A DNA stretch of 64,000 nucleotides from Saccharicrinis sp963667815 (GTDB lineage Bacteria; Bacteroidota; Bacteroidia; Bacteroidales; Marinilabiliaceae): assembly GCA_963667815.1 (NCBI GenBank), contig OY764021.1, one strand, 5' to 3'. The notes below the pieces were generated by a model. That model saw nothing but the letters and a program-made list of their open reading frames with translations. It was not told the DNA's origin and did no database searches. Shown here piece after piece: positions 1-6,880 of the stretch; position 1 is the stretch's first letter, and each line of letters starts with the position of its first letter. A program made the position numbers and the translations under genes.

Positions 1-405
1 CTAAGTGCAAGTATAAAAGCCGCTTTTAATAGAGCCGGATTAAACGAAAAGAACGACATGATATTGGTTCAGGAGACTATGGCGGATTTAACCAAAAGAT
101 TAGAAAAGCCCAAAAGTCCAAATATTGTATTTATCGATTCTGTGAGATACACAAAAATGAAATGGGCAGACTATCAAAAATTTTGTGCTCGTTTTCCTGA
201 TAAAATACTCATTTGGGTAAGTCATGCAAAAGGGAAAGAACCTAAAGGTGCATTAGCTGAAGATATTCGATATGATGCATTTGTAAAAATATATGTTGAA
301 GGATACAGGGCTTTTGTTAGCTCCAGATATACTGAAGGAGGAGAATCAACTATAGATATATGGAAAAATGGAGCAATTGAATATTGGGGAGAATCACTTA
401 ACTAA
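1..405 (+). CDS. P-loop ATPase-like phage protein, C-terminal part (5' end outside window)
   Basis: The frame is open from base 1, so this is the end of a longer gene; the first internal ATG is at 58. The visible residues look like the second half of a RecA/AAA-type ATPase. A Walker-B-like hydrophobic run ends in VFIDS, followed by a strand ending ILIWVSHAKGKEP, which resembles a sensor segment. A conserved-looking block with IRYDAFVKIYVEGYRAF follows. In Mu-like phages a MuB-type ATPase sits early in the genome, so a role in transposition or replication is possible. The Walker A part is not visible, so the family is a similarity judgement only. Confidence 0.6.
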   Translation, partial: LSASIKAAFNRAGLNEKNDMILVQETMADLTKRLEKPKSPNIVFIDSVRYTKMKWADYQKFCARFPDKILIWVSHAKGKEPKGALAEDIRYDAFVKIYVEGYRAFVSSRYTEGGESTIDIWKNGAIEYWGESLN

Positions 406-413
406 TTATTGAA

Positions 414-881
414 ATGACTACAAAAAATATAAATACTCACGCTAAATTCTATGTCCTGTTAAAACAAATGGGCATATCAACTGAAGATAAAAGAGACTTT
501 ATTATCGATTATACTGATGGCGTTACTGATAGCCTGACTGAATTATGGGAAAAATATCCTGCCTTCTATACAGAGATGATACGACATATGGAGGCATCGG
601 TTAAGCAAATTAAAGCGAACCATAACAGTGACGAATTGCACAAACTTCGCAGACAAGTATTTGGAGCTGTTGGGGGTTGGTTAAAACTAGTTGGCAGAAA
701 AGGAAATAGTGAATTGATAAAATCTATTGCTTGCCGCTCAGCGTCAAAGGATAATTTTAACAAATTAACTAAAGAGGAACTAAGAAAAGTATCTTTTACT
801 TTCTCAAAAGCTCAAAAAGTTTGGAAAAATGGCAACCAGGAGATGACAAGATTATTAAACGAACAGATAGGTGTAAATTAA
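414..881 (+). CDS. Possible GemA/gp16-like early phage protein
   Basis: 155 aa, basic, starting 8 bp after the ATPase fragment. The C-terminal half has an RRQVFGAVGGWLKL segment and then NFNKLTKEELRKVSFTFSKA. The latter resembles the helical C-terminus of Mu gp16/GemA-type (DUF1018) proteins, where a short motif of this kind ends the domain. GemA-family proteins modulate host gene expression or DNA topology early in infection. The match is by eye and weak, so treat the product as a conserved early phage protein of unproven role. It sits in a run of closely spaced co-directional early genes. Confidence 0.5.
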   Translation: MTTKNINTHAKFYVLLKQMGISTEDKRDFIIDYTDGVTDSLTELWEKYPAFYTEMIRHMEASVKQIKANHNSDELHKLRRQVFGAVGGWLKLVGRKGNSELIKSIACRSASKDNFNKLTKEELRKVSFTFSKAQKVWKNGNQEMTRLLNEQIGVN

Positions 882-888
882 TATCATC

Positions 889-1134
889 ATGAGTATTTAC
901 GAAAAAAAAGAAAAATCGCAACTCCAATTAATGCAGGAACAATTGAAACGAATAAATAAACGGTTGATAGCATTAAACAAAAAGCTTTTAAAAGAACAAG
1001 ATATGAATTTAGCTGTAGAGCTAGTCCGCTTACGCTCTAACCTTTTATATAAACAGGAAGCATTAAAAAACAGACTGTCGGGTTCTACAAAGGGTAAAGA
1101 TGTAATGAATTATAGTATAACGATTGTACAATGA
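889..1134 (+). CDS. Small coiled-coil early phage protein
   Basis: 81 aa, very rich in Lys, Gln, Glu and Leu. Residues 8 to about 62 form one predicted coiled coil with heptad-like leucine spacing (LQLMQEQLKRINKRLIALNK). No domain is recognised. Its stop overlaps the next start by ATGA, which implies translational coupling. It could be an oligomerising accessory protein of phage replication, but nothing in the sequence proves that. Confidence 0.6.
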   Translation: MSIYEKKEKSQLQLMQEQLKRINKRLIALNKKLLKEQDMNLAVELVRLRSNLLYKQEALKNRLSGSTKGKDVMNYSITIVQ

Positions 1135-1382
1135 CAAATGAAGAAAGACTAAACGCACAGGCGGCTGTAGTAGCAAAATCATGGAGAGATGTATTAGAGT
1201 CCTTTGGTGTAAAAAACATCAAGAATGTATCCTTTAATGGCTCATACTTTAATATTGACTTTGCTTCAAAAACATCAGCAATGAAAGCATTAGAATGTAG
1301 TTTGCTTTCAGATTATCAATACGACCTAATAGATAAGATGTTTAAATATCGACATCGATTAGTGGGTGCAGCAAAAGGTTAA
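1131..1382 (+). CDS. Hypothetical early phage protein
   Basis: 83 aa, translationally coupled to the preceding coiled-coil gene by an ATGA overlap. The mixed alpha/beta composition includes a strand-rich middle (VKNIKNVSFNGSYFNIDF) and a basic C-terminus ending KYRHRLVGAAKG. I do not recognise the family. The overlap and the constant spacing of neighbours support a real gene. Confidence 0.6.
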   Translation: MTNEERLNAQAAVVAKSWRDVLESFGVKNIKNVSFNGSYFNIDFASKTSAMKALECSLLSDYQYDLIDKMFKYRHRLVGAAKG

Positions 1383-1420
1383 TAACAAGAATTAAAATCA
1401 ATTTAAACATTATAAAGAAC

Positions 1421-2071
1421 ATGGAAGGAATAAACATTGATGAGCTTTCATTAGAAGAAATGGAAGCACTGGAGCAAAAGATTAAAGCTAAAAAGAATGC
1501 TACTAAAGAGCAAAACCAAGCTGCCTACTTAGAGCTAAGAGAGGGCTTTATGAGCAAATTGAAAGGCCGTGTATTAAAAGAGGCTTCTGAGATTGAAGCA
1601 TTCGCAAATTTTGTGCGCAACGAGTCTCAAGGCTTTTTAAATGTGATGAAGGAATATGGACAACTACGCCGTTCCGGACAAATGGGTTATGTATTGGTAC
1701 ATGATAACTTTAAGCTTGAGGTAAAAGCCAATAAAGTGAAAAAATTTGATGAGCGTGCGGATGTAGCTGCAGAAAGGTTAATTGAATTTTTACGCCAGTG
1801 GATTAAAGGTAAGGACAAAGGTGCTGAGGATCCACTTTACCAATTAGCCATGACTTTTATTGAGCGTAATGCCAACGGTGATTTAGACTACAAGCAAATA
1901 TCAAAACTTTATCAGCTTGAGGAAAAGTTTAAGAGTCAGGAATACTCTGATATTATGGATTTATTCCGTGAGAGTCATGTAGTAGAAGATACAGCAGTAC
2001 ACTATTATTTTTCTCAAAAGGATGAATATGATGTGTGGAGAAAAATTGAAATTTCCTTTAATCGCTTTTAA
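1421..2071 (+). CDS. DUF3164 family Mu-like phage protein
   Basis: 216 aa. The N-terminal 40 residues form an acidic then basic helix. Residues about 45-205 match the DUF3164 pattern of Mu-like phages: a helical region, a short basic strand pair (KLEVKANKVKKFDERADVA), the helix ERLIEFLRQWIKG, then a segment that in relatives reads NxxGxIN...L (here ERNANGDLDYKQISKLYQL). It ends with a strand motif containing KIEISFNRF. The biochemical role of DUF3164 is not known; it is typical of the early region of transposable phages. Length is normal for the family. Confidence 0.8.
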   Translation: MEGINIDELSLEEMEALEQKIKAKKNATKEQNQAAYLELREGFMSKLKGRVLKEASEIEAFANFVRNESQGFLNVMKEYGQLRRSGQMGYVLVHDNFKLEVKANKVKKFDERADVAAERLIEFLRQWIKGKDKGAEDPLYQLAMTFIERNANGDLDYKQISKLYQLEEKFKSQEYSDIMDLFRESHVVEDTAVHYYFSQKDEYDVWRKIEISFNRF

Positions 2072-2072
2072 C

Positions 2073-2219
2073 ATGTATTATCTAGGAACTCTGATAATAG
2101 TGATATTAATAGCCTCGGCTTATGCCGATAAAAAATTCAAAAAAGAAAAAGCCCGGAAAACTCGCCAAAGTATAACATCCGGGCTTAACCAATTCGATAA
2201 AAGAATCGAACAGTATTAA
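2073..2219 (+). CDS. Small single-pass membrane protein
   Basis: 48 aa from the ATG at 2073, one base after the DUF3164 stop; a longer in-frame start at 2022 would overlap DUF3164 and is less likely. Residues 1-16 form one hydrophobic helix (MYYLGTLIIVILIASA), followed by a strongly basic cytoplasmic tail. Small proteins of this kind are common in the early region of Bacteroidota phages and could modify the host membrane. The 3' half of the reading frame also holds strong inverted repeats, so its codons may double as RNA structure. Confidence 0.55.
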   Translation: MYYLGTLIIVILIASAYADKKFKKEKARKTRQSITSGLNQFDKRIEQY

Positions 2220-2241
2220 TTAAGACCCGGCATCCGCCGGG
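2149..2241 (+). other. Cluster of three hairpins at an early-gene junction
   Basis: Three inverted repeats occur within about 95 bp. AAGCCCGG at 2149-2156 pairs with CCGGGCTT at 2179-2186. TTCGAT at 2193-2198 pairs with ATCGAA at 2205-2210. CCCGGC at 2226-2231 pairs with GCCGGG at 2236-2241 across an ATCC loop. No T-run follows the last stem, so this is not a classic intrinsic terminator. An RNA-processing site, attenuator or mRNA-stabilising element between the upstream early genes and the DUF4494 gene fits better. Confidence 0.45.
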
Positions 2242-2262
2242 CAATTAAACAACAAATGTAAT

Positions 2263-2742
2263 ATGAATACTTGGTTTGAATGTAAAGTAAAGTACGAAAC
2301 CATTGATGAGCGTACAGGAAAAGAGAAGAAAGTAAATGTTCCATATTTAATTGATGCGGTAAGTTACACCGAAGCTGAAGAAAGAATACATAAGGAAATG
2401 GAGCAGTACGTTAGAGGTGAGTTTTCTGTACCTTCAGTAAAAAAAGCTACATACACAGATTTGTTTTTTTACGAAGATGGAGACTGGTGGTTTAAATCAA
2501 AAGTTTCTTTTGTAACTATTGATGAACATGCCGGAAAAGAAAAACGTGTTTCTAATATGATATTAGTGATGGCTGATGATGTTAAACAAGCCTTTGATCG
2601 AATTGATGAAAGCATGAAAGGCATGACCGTTGACTACGAGATAGAGGGAATTAATAAGAGTAATATCCTTGACGTATTTCCTTACTTTAAGGATGATGAA
2701 GAGGTAGAAGATAACAAGTCTAAAGCTTATAAAGATGAGTAA
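2263..2742 (+). CDS. DUF4494 domain phage protein
   Basis: 159 aa. It carries the DUF4494 signature found in Bacteroidota phages and integrated elements, in two similar halves. Half one begins WFECKVKYETIDERTGKEKK with a YLIDAVSYTEAEERI helix. Half two begins WWFKSKVSFVTIDEHAGKEKR with a VMADDVKQAFDRIDESMKG helix. The internal duplication is visible by eye (residues about 4-70 and 75-140). The function is unknown; in relatives it accompanies early or replication genes. The acidic C-terminal tail overlaps the next gene by 8 bp. Confidence 0.85.
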   Translation: MNTWFECKVKYETIDERTGKEKKVNVPYLIDAVSYTEAEERIHKEMEQYVRGEFSVPSVKKATYTDLFFYEDGDWWFKSKVSFVTIDEHAGKEKRVSNMILVMADDVKQAFDRIDESMKGMTVDYEIEGINKSNILDVFPYFKDDEEVEDNKSKAYKDE

Positions 2743-2998
2743 GATGAACTATTTAGTAAAGGTAAAAATTACTCCTCGAGATCCTAAAGATCCTGATGCT
2801 CTATATAAGTCAACGTTTTTTACAGGACAATTTGTACCCAAAGGAAAACGTGCAAAGCGTGATAAGATCGAGGATCAGGTGAAGGCATATCTTTTGAAAA
2901 ACTTGAAAACCGAAGATCCTGAAATGACTTTTGATATTAGGATAATGAAAGTTGATGGCTTCAATAACAGTTTTGTAGTAGTTGAAGATAAAGTGTAG
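2735..2998 (+). CDS. Hypothetical early phage protein
   Basis: 87 aa, starting inside the last codons of the DUF4494 gene (an in-frame ATG at 2744 is an alternative start). It is basic, with a beta-rich start (NYLVKVKITPRDP) and a helix near residue 45-60. No family is recognised. The overlap with its neighbour and a next gene beginning 3 bp after its stop suggest one early operon. Confidence 0.55.
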   Translation: MSKMNYLVKVKITPRDPKDPDALYKSTFFTGQFVPKGKRAKRDKIEDQVKAYLLKNLKTEDPEMTFDIRIMKVDGFNNSFVVVEDKV

Positions 2999-3000
2999 TT

Positions 3001-3204
3001 ATGAGTGAATTTACTGTTGATTGGCTAGAGGTGGCACGTAGGAGAATATGTGGTGCTAGACCTGATGGAAGTAGGTTTTTTAAAAGCATTTTAAAGCTTG
3101 ATAAAAACTTTCATGTTTATGTACATGGAAACAGAAAAAATCTTCAAGTCCAAGAGGATGAGAACGGAACTTATCTAAAACTATATTTTAAAATCATTAA
3201 GTGA
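3001..3204 (+). CDS. Hypothetical early phage protein
   Basis: 67 aa, start two bases after the previous stop. It begins with an acidic and hydrophobic segment (FTVDWLEVARRR), then a basic region and a strand-rich C-terminus. The fold is not recognised and no catalytic motif is visible. It is accepted as a gene because of position, strand and codon use matching its neighbours. Confidence 0.5.
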   Translation: MSEFTVDWLEVARRRICGARPDGSRFFKSILKLDKNFHVYVHGNRKNLQVQEDENGTYLKLYFKIIK

Positions 3205-3254
3205 TTATGGAAGTATTCAACGGTTTAAAACATGGTTTAAAAGCAATTTAAAAA

Positions 3255-3470
3255 ATGCTGATAATGGATAATAATAAGCTATATAAAAACAAACTTCACA
3301 TACCAAGTAAAATGACGGGGTTTATTGATCTTCAGAAATTATTTTGTGATGAATCCTTAGGCTGTGCTTCATGTCATGAATGCTTGTACGATCGAAGAAA
3401 TTTGAATGATTTTAGAGAATGGTTAAATGAAAGTTTAAAATTTGAGAAAAGTGAAAGAAAAGACACATAA
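3255..3470 (+). CDS. Small Cys-motif phage protein
   Basis: 71 aa (ATG at 3255, or 3264 in frame). A cysteine cluster CASCHECLYD lies near residues 35-44 and may bind a metal together with an earlier Cys (FCDESLGC). The rest is polar and helical. The 3' end overlaps the next small zinc-ribbon gene by 20 bp in another frame. Function unknown. Confidence 0.5.
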   Translation: MLIMDNNKLYKNKLHIPSKMTGFIDLQKLFCDESLGCASCHECLYDRRNLNDFREWLNESLKFEKSERKDT

Positions 3471-3588
3471 CCATGAGGTATGGCACGAGTGTACCAAATG
3501 TGGAGCTGAGTTTGATTTAAGGATTAGGGTAATTTGTCCTTATTGTGGTACAACGGCTAAAATTAGTGAAATAAAGAGTGTAAAATGA
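3451..3588 (+). CDS. 45-aa zinc-ribbon protein
   Basis: A short frame starting at GTG 3451 and ending TGA 3588. It has two CxxC knuckles, C14-x2-C17-G and C29-P-x-C32-G, separated by an 11-residue beta hairpin. That is the minimal zinc-ribbon (rubredoxin-like) layout. Such mini-proteins in phages can bind nucleic acid or act as adaptors. The GTG start is inferred because no ATG precedes the first knuckle. Its stop overlaps the next start as ATGA. Confidence 0.6.
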   Translation: MKEKTHNHEVWHECTKCGAEFDLRIRVICPYCGTTAKISEIKSVK

Positions 3589-3761
3589 AAAGTCCAGATT
3601 GGTACTTAATAATACTAAAAGCTCTTGTTATAATAGTGATTATGCTATTATTATGGCTAATTGCCTCGTTGGTATTTAAGCCAAAAGTAACATCTACGAA
3701 ATCCATAACCGTACTCACGTTTAGCAATCTTTTCGTCATCTTCAAACTCATTTTCCTTTAA
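3585..3761 (+). CDS. Small membrane protein overlapping an antisense gene
   Basis: 58 aa, coupled to the zinc-ribbon gene by ATGA. Residues 7-30 form one long hydrophobic helix (LIILKALVIIVIMLLLW and following). The second half (from about 3657) overlaps the C-terminal codons of the minus-strand gene 3657-3869 and reads as a basic, less constrained tail. The real protein may therefore owe its length to the overlap. Role unknown; holin-like or membrane anchoring functions are possible but unproven. Confidence 0.4.
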   Translation: MKSPDWYLIILKALVIIVIMLLLWLIASLVFKPKVTSTKSITVLTFSNLFVIFKLIFL

Positions 3762-3869
3762 TTTATTAAGTTTGGTATTAATTTCTTCTTCGGAAGGTAG
3801 CAACATAGCCATAACATCAGCTATATGTAATGCCTTTCCGTCCTTATCAAATATTTCTAAATCTTTCAT
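3657..3869 (-). CDS. Small acidic protein, only minus-strand gene in the early block
   Basis: 70 aa on the minus strand. The N-terminus (MKDLEIFDKDGKALHIADVM) looks like a folded domain start, followed by an acidic helix and an aromatic, Cys-containing C-terminus. Amino-acid composition and codon use look coding. It is divergent from the plus-strand gene at 3968, and an inverted repeat lies between them. In Mu-type phages a divergent small gene near early genes can be a regulator, but no helix-turn-helix is obvious, so the role is unknown. Confidence 0.6.
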   Translation of the reverse strand: MKDLEIFDKDGKALHIADVMAMLLPSEEEINTKLNKLKENEFEDDEKIAKREYGYGFRRCYFWLKYQRGN

Positions 3870-3892
3870 CTTTGTATCTTTTAATTAAGTTA

Positions 3893-3919
3893 GTGTAGTT
3901 TTGTAAAAAGGCACTACAC
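3893..3919. promoter_or_regulatory. Inverted repeat between divergent early genes
   Basis: GTGTAGT at 3893-3899 and ACTACAC at 3913-3919 are perfect inverted half-sites with a 13-bp spacer. They lie between the minus-strand gene starting at 3869 and the plus-strand gene starting at 3968. Placement and symmetry fit an operator for a dimeric regulator. No protein partner can be named. Confidence 0.4.
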
Positions 3920-3967
3920 ATAGCCTTGTCCATTCTTAGCTATTTATCTAACTACAAATTTGAAATT

Positions 3968-4117
3968 ATGAGTTACTACGACGACTTTGACGAAGAACAA
4001 AGAATGATGTTTGAGAGCGATCCATATATAACCGGATCTGGTGATGATGATGGGTGTATGCTGCCCATTGTAATACTTATACTAGTAATAACATTTGCTA
4101 TACTAATTGTAAAATAA
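3968..4117 (+). CDS. Small acidic single-pass membrane protein
   Basis: 49 aa from ATG 3968 (an upstream in-frame ATG at 3926 is less likely). Residues 1-27 are very acidic (YYDDFDEEQ... GDDDG) and residues 28-49 form one transmembrane helix. The next gene starts at 4118, directly after its stop codon. Unknown function. Confidence 0.55.
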   Translation: MSYYDDFDEEQRMMFESDPYITGSGDDDGCMLPIVILILVITFAILIVK

Positions 4118-4636
4118 ATGACAGAATATATTTTAGAACATGATAAAGGCGTTATTATAGCTACATACAGCAAAGGAGGTAAGTTAAAACGTCTTGATGC
4201 AAAAAAAGGTTTTATATGTGATGCCAAAGGCTATGTATTTGCCCAGGAGGAGAAAGATATTGAACGTGAATTTTGGAAACCATATCATAAACAAAAAGAT
4301 CCGTTTTTCAGTACTGCTCAAAGCTATTGGTTAAGCTCATACAAAGAGCGTACTGAATTATCTTACAGGTTTAAACCACAATGTGGTAAAGCTTTGAAAG
4401 AGATAGGTAAACATTTGACCGAAATAAGCGGCAATACAGAACAGGCCTTACAAACTTGGTATCACTTGTGTAAAAAGTGGAATACGCTTCCCGATTTTTA
4501 TCGAAACAAACCAGAGTTAACTTTTGTAAATAGCCAGTTAAATACAATTTTAAACTTACTGAAGAATGGAAAACAAACTAGCGAAACGGCAAGTTGCAGT
4601 GCTGCCGATGATCTCCGCCGGAGCTTCCAGTCGTGA
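4118..4636 (+). CDS. Hypothetical phage protein, possibly replication-related
   Basis: 172 aa, basic. The C-terminal part (residues about 95-145, with LQTWYHLCKKWNTLPDFYRNKP) is a helical segment that resembles, only loosely, tails of phage replication initiators. The N-terminus is a beta-rich stretch with a lysine-rich turn. I do not recognise a family. It overlaps the next gene by about 70 bp in another frame, so the last ~23 residues may be functionally unimportant. Confidence 0.5.
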   Translation: MTEYILEHDKGVIIATYSKGGKLKRLDAKKGFICDAKGYVFAQEEKDIEREFWKPYHKQKDPFFSTAQSYWLSSYKERTELSYRFKPQCGKALKEIGKHLTEISGNTEQALQTWYHLCKKWNTLPDFYRNKPELTFVNSQLNTILNLLKNGKQTSETASCSAADDLRRSFQS

Positions 4637-5087
4637 GCTGGTTAAAACATTTGTGAAGCTTACCCCTGAAAAAGTACTCAGGGGTAACTTTCCAAGTATG
4701 GCACTACTTAAAAAAGAGGAAGGCGAAAAAAAATTATCTGAGGCCTTGGCCATCATAATCATTGAAACCTCCATGAGTTTTGGTGATGCCATGCATAAAG
4801 AACGAGCTCTTGATTTAGCAACTGAAATACTCACCGATTACTATTATTTGACACTAGAAGATTGTTTTATTGTACTTAACAGGCTTAAACGTACAAAGAT
4901 TTTTAAGTTTACAATAAATGTTGTTTTAACTGCTTTTGAAAAGTATGACCAGGAACGATTGAAAGTGATAGATGATACTAATTATAGTAAGCATTTAAGT
5001 CAGAAAGAAAATAGATTGACAGTAAGCAAAATAGATGATTTTGTAAGAATAATTAAACAGAATCATAATTCTAAACCTTCTAAATGA
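4566..5087 (+). CDS. Hypothetical phage protein (DUF6633-like?)
   Basis: 173 aa, mostly alpha-helical. Residues about 55-115 (KKLSEALAIIIIETSMSFG ... LATEILTDYYYLTLEDCFIVLNRLKR) resemble a conserved helical module of Bacteroidota phage and plasmid proteins. There a helix pair precedes a TLEDxxxVxxRxKR-like segment (DUF6633 type). The role is unknown; such genes often accompany replication functions. It overlaps its upstream neighbour by about 70 bp. It is the last gene of the early run before a 107-bp intergenic region. Confidence 0.55.
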   Translation: MENKLAKRQVAVLPMISAGASSRELVKTFVKLTPEKVLRGNFPSMALLKKEEGEKKLSEALAIIIIETSMSFGDAMHKERALDLATEILTDYYYLTLEDCFIVLNRLKRTKIFKFTINVVLTAFEKYDQERLKVIDDTNYSKHLSQKENRLTVSKIDDFVRIIKQNHNSKPSK

Positions 5088-5194
5088 AAATTCAATTGCA
5101 TTAATAAGCTTTATGGTTATTTGCAACTTTAAGGCTTTTTTATTGACGAATTTCTATTATTTTTGTTTAAAGGTTTGAATTTTAGAGGGGATTT

Positions 5195-5422
5195 ATGGCG
5201 TATACTTGTAGAAACCGACTGCAAAGAATAATAGACATTCAAAGTATTACATTAGAGCATACAGTTAAAGGAGTTACACAGGAGCATGTGTATAACACTT
5301 TGATTTACCCAATTTACAGAATTAGCAGACGAACTTATTATAATTATTTAAGTTCAAATGCTAAAGCCGATCTTAAAAAATTAGAAAGCAACAAAGCCAA
5401 ACAAATGGCTCTATTTAATTGA
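5195..5422 (+). CDS. Small basic regulator candidate at the end of the early region
   Basis: 75 aa, basic (RNRLQRIIDIQ..., ISRRTYYNYLSSNAKADLKKL). The pattern helix, short loop, helix ending TYYNYL could be a helix-turn-helix, but it is not a textbook match. Position between the early genes and the late blocks is where Mu-type phages encode the middle/late activators Mor and C, so a late-gene activator is a reasonable guess. Upstream, TATTTTTG at 5158-5165 fits the Bacteroidota -7 consensus, suggesting its own promoter. The family is not recognised. Confidence 0.45.
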   Translation: MAYTCRNRLQRIIDIQSITLEHTVKGVTQEHVYNTLIYPIYRISRRTYYNYLSSNAKADLKKLESNKAKQMALFN

Positions 5423-5430
5423 AAAATAAA

Positions 5431-5808
5431 ATGAAAAAAGAATTAATTTTACTTGCTGCCATTTTGATGGCTTTAGTATCATCTTGTTCAAAAGATGATG
5501 ACGAACCAACCAACAAACTAGTTGGAACAAGTTGGACAGCACCAGATGACATTGCTTCATTTTTATATGGTGATGGGTGTACAACAACAGTTGAATTTTT
5601 AACAAATACAGAATGTCAAGAACTTGAATTTTATCCTAGAGGTTTTCATGAAGGTACTGAAGTTTTTGAAGGGACGTATACTATTAAAGGTGATTCTGTT
5701 TTTTGGACAGCTAATGAACACGATTGGAAAGGAAAAATATCTGGTAGTGTCATTGTTACAACAATGAAAACAATGTCAGGCGGTTTTAGAACATATATAA
5801 AAAATTAA
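5431..5808 (+). CDS. Lipoprotein, prophage cargo (moron) candidate
   Basis: 125 aa from ATG 5431. It has a lipoprotein signal peptide with a lipobox (ALVSSC), followed by the acidic SKDDDEP stretch typical of Bacteroidota surface lipoproteins. The remainder is a small beta-rich domain (LVGTSW ... FEGTYTIKGDSVFWT) resembling lipocalin-like or META-type lipoproteins. It sits alone between early and late genes and ends in a strong terminator, the layout of a lysogenic-conversion gene. It may alter the host surface or block superinfection; that is inference. Confidence 0.7.
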   Translation: MKKELILLAAILMALVSSCSKDDDEPTNKLVGTSWTAPDDIASFLYGDGCTTTVEFLTNTECQELEFYPRGFHEGTEVFEGTYTIKGDSVFWTANEHDWKGKISGSVIVTTMKTMSGGFRTYIKN

Positions 5809-5820
5809 ACATTTAAAAGA

Positions 5821-5857
5821 AAGCCCCGATACATTTTTGTGTCGGGGCTTTTTTTAT
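5821..5857. terminator. Bidirectional intrinsic terminator
   Basis: A 13-bp stem (AAGCCCCGATACA with TGTGTCGGGGCTT, one wobble pair) closes a TTTT loop, followed by a T-run. It stops the lipoprotein transcript on the plus strand. With the A-run on its left it also fits termination of the minus-strand late transcript that ends at 5854. Confidence 0.9.
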
Positions 5858-6300
5858 GCTTCATCAAATACAGTTGTAGCAAACTTTATTTGATACTGAA
5901 ATAAGCCATTACGGCTATTCTTTTTACCTTGAGAAGTACGTATTAAAGGTTCAATATTCATAGTTTCTAGCCCCTGTAATTTCTTTTGCACCTTATCTAT
6001 GATATCATAAGGTTGTAAACTTTTAGAAACAACATCTTCTGGAGCTGCTGTATTTGTTACACCAAGGGGTTCAAAGCCTAAAGTTATAGTTACTGAAGTA
6101 TTACAATTTTGAGCATAACTACTTCCGTCCTGGAACAATGTTTCTGTGTTGTTAATATTGGTTGCAACAAGTAAACAAGGTAAAGCAACTGCCGGGCGTT
6201 GTTGTGTATCTAATTGTCCGCAATCTAAATCAATCCAATTCAGCTCCGGTACTTCAGCTTTTAGTAAAGCCTTTATTTCATTGTAAATAAGTTTGTCCAT
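5854..6300 (-). CDS. Tail completion / tail terminator-like phage protein
   Basis: 148 aa. The N-terminus MDKLIYNEIKALLKAEVPELNWIDLD is a helix plus strand, then comes a PAVALPCLLV strand, and the end has an FQYQIKFATTVFDEA strand. This layout is that of small head-tail or tail-terminator proteins encoded next to gpG-like genes in transposable phages. It is the last gene of the minus-strand late block, 6 bp after the gpG-like gene. Assignment rests on fold impression and position. Confidence 0.6.
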   Translation of the reverse strand: MDKLIYNEIKALLKAEVPELNWIDLDCGQLDTQQRPAVALPCLLVATNINNTETLFQDGSSYAQNCNTSVTITLGFEPLGVTNTAAPEDVVSKSLQPYDIIDKVQKKLQGLETMNIEPLIRTSQGKKNSRNGLFQYQIKFATTVFDEA

Positions 6301-6306
6301 TTTATA

Positions 6307-6768
6307 CTATTTATCAGGTTTTAAAAAGTCGTTTAAACGTTGTTTAATTGTTGTGGCCAACTCTGTAGCTTTACCCATAAACTGACGTTGTGGTATGTTC
6401 ATTTTGCGTGTATGTTGCCTTACTTTTTGTCCGTTTTTTCGGGTAAAAGGATTAATGGTCACTTCACCTTTGTAGCCTTCGTTATGAGCCTTGGCATAGT
6501 TCACCTTATCATTACCGGCACTTATTACAACTCGTTCCCTGGTTATTTCTGAAGGTGTAATACTGTTCATTAAGTTTCCGCCCTCAACCAAAAGGGATCC
6601 GGAATCTTTGGGCTTTCCATCTTTCCATGGATTACCATCAAAAGCCTTTTTAGTAAAGGTTCCTTTAAAATACTCCACCGCTGTTTCTGCCACAATTTCT
6701 GAAGTATCGTCCATTACCTTATCCGGGAGTTGGTCCAGGAACCGTTCTAAATCATCAAATGTTGCCAT
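6307..6768 (-). CDS. Phage virion morphogenesis protein, Mu gpG-like
   Basis: 153 aa from the ATG whose complement is at 6766-6768; a longer start at 6795 adds nine unlikely residues. It starts MATFDDLERFLDQLPDKV, then has GNPWKDGKP, a GSLLVEGGNLMNSITP block and a YAKAHNEGYKGEVTI block. It ends in a segment with RQFMGKATEL. This is the diagnostic order of the phage virion morphogenesis family (PF05069; Mu gpG, P2 gpS). Such proteins act in tail completion and head-tail joining. Confidence 0.88.
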   Translation of the reverse strand: MATFDDLERFLDQLPDKVMDDTSEIVAETAVEYFKGTFTKKAFDGNPWKDGKPKDSGSLLVEGGNLMNSITPSEITRERVVISAGNDKVNYAKAHNEGYKGEVTINPFTRKNGQKVRQHTRKMNIPQRQFMGKATELATTIKQRLNDFLKPDK

Positions 6769-6843
6769 AGTATTAAGTTTAAAGTAGAAAGTCAAAAGTT
6801 AAAAGTCGATTTACATGATGCAAATATTCTTACATCTTTTGTC

Positions 6844-6874
6844 TTGATACTTGATTCTTTTTAGTGTATATTTG
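6844..6874 (+). promoter_or_regulatory. Bacteroidota-type promoter for the small RNA at 6881
   Basis: TTG at 6844-6846 and TATATTTG at 6867-6874, separated by 20 bp, match the Bacteroidota primary-sigma consensus (-33 TTG, -7 TAnnTTTG). The expected start is about 6880-6882, immediately at the first stem of the RNA. It points against the surrounding minus-strand late genes. Confidence 0.65.
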
Positions 6875-6880
6875 TTCTAG

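Noticed and set aside
4556..4834. Minus-strand 92-codon frame
   Set aside because: It lies wholly within two co-directional early genes and its translation has shadow-like composition.
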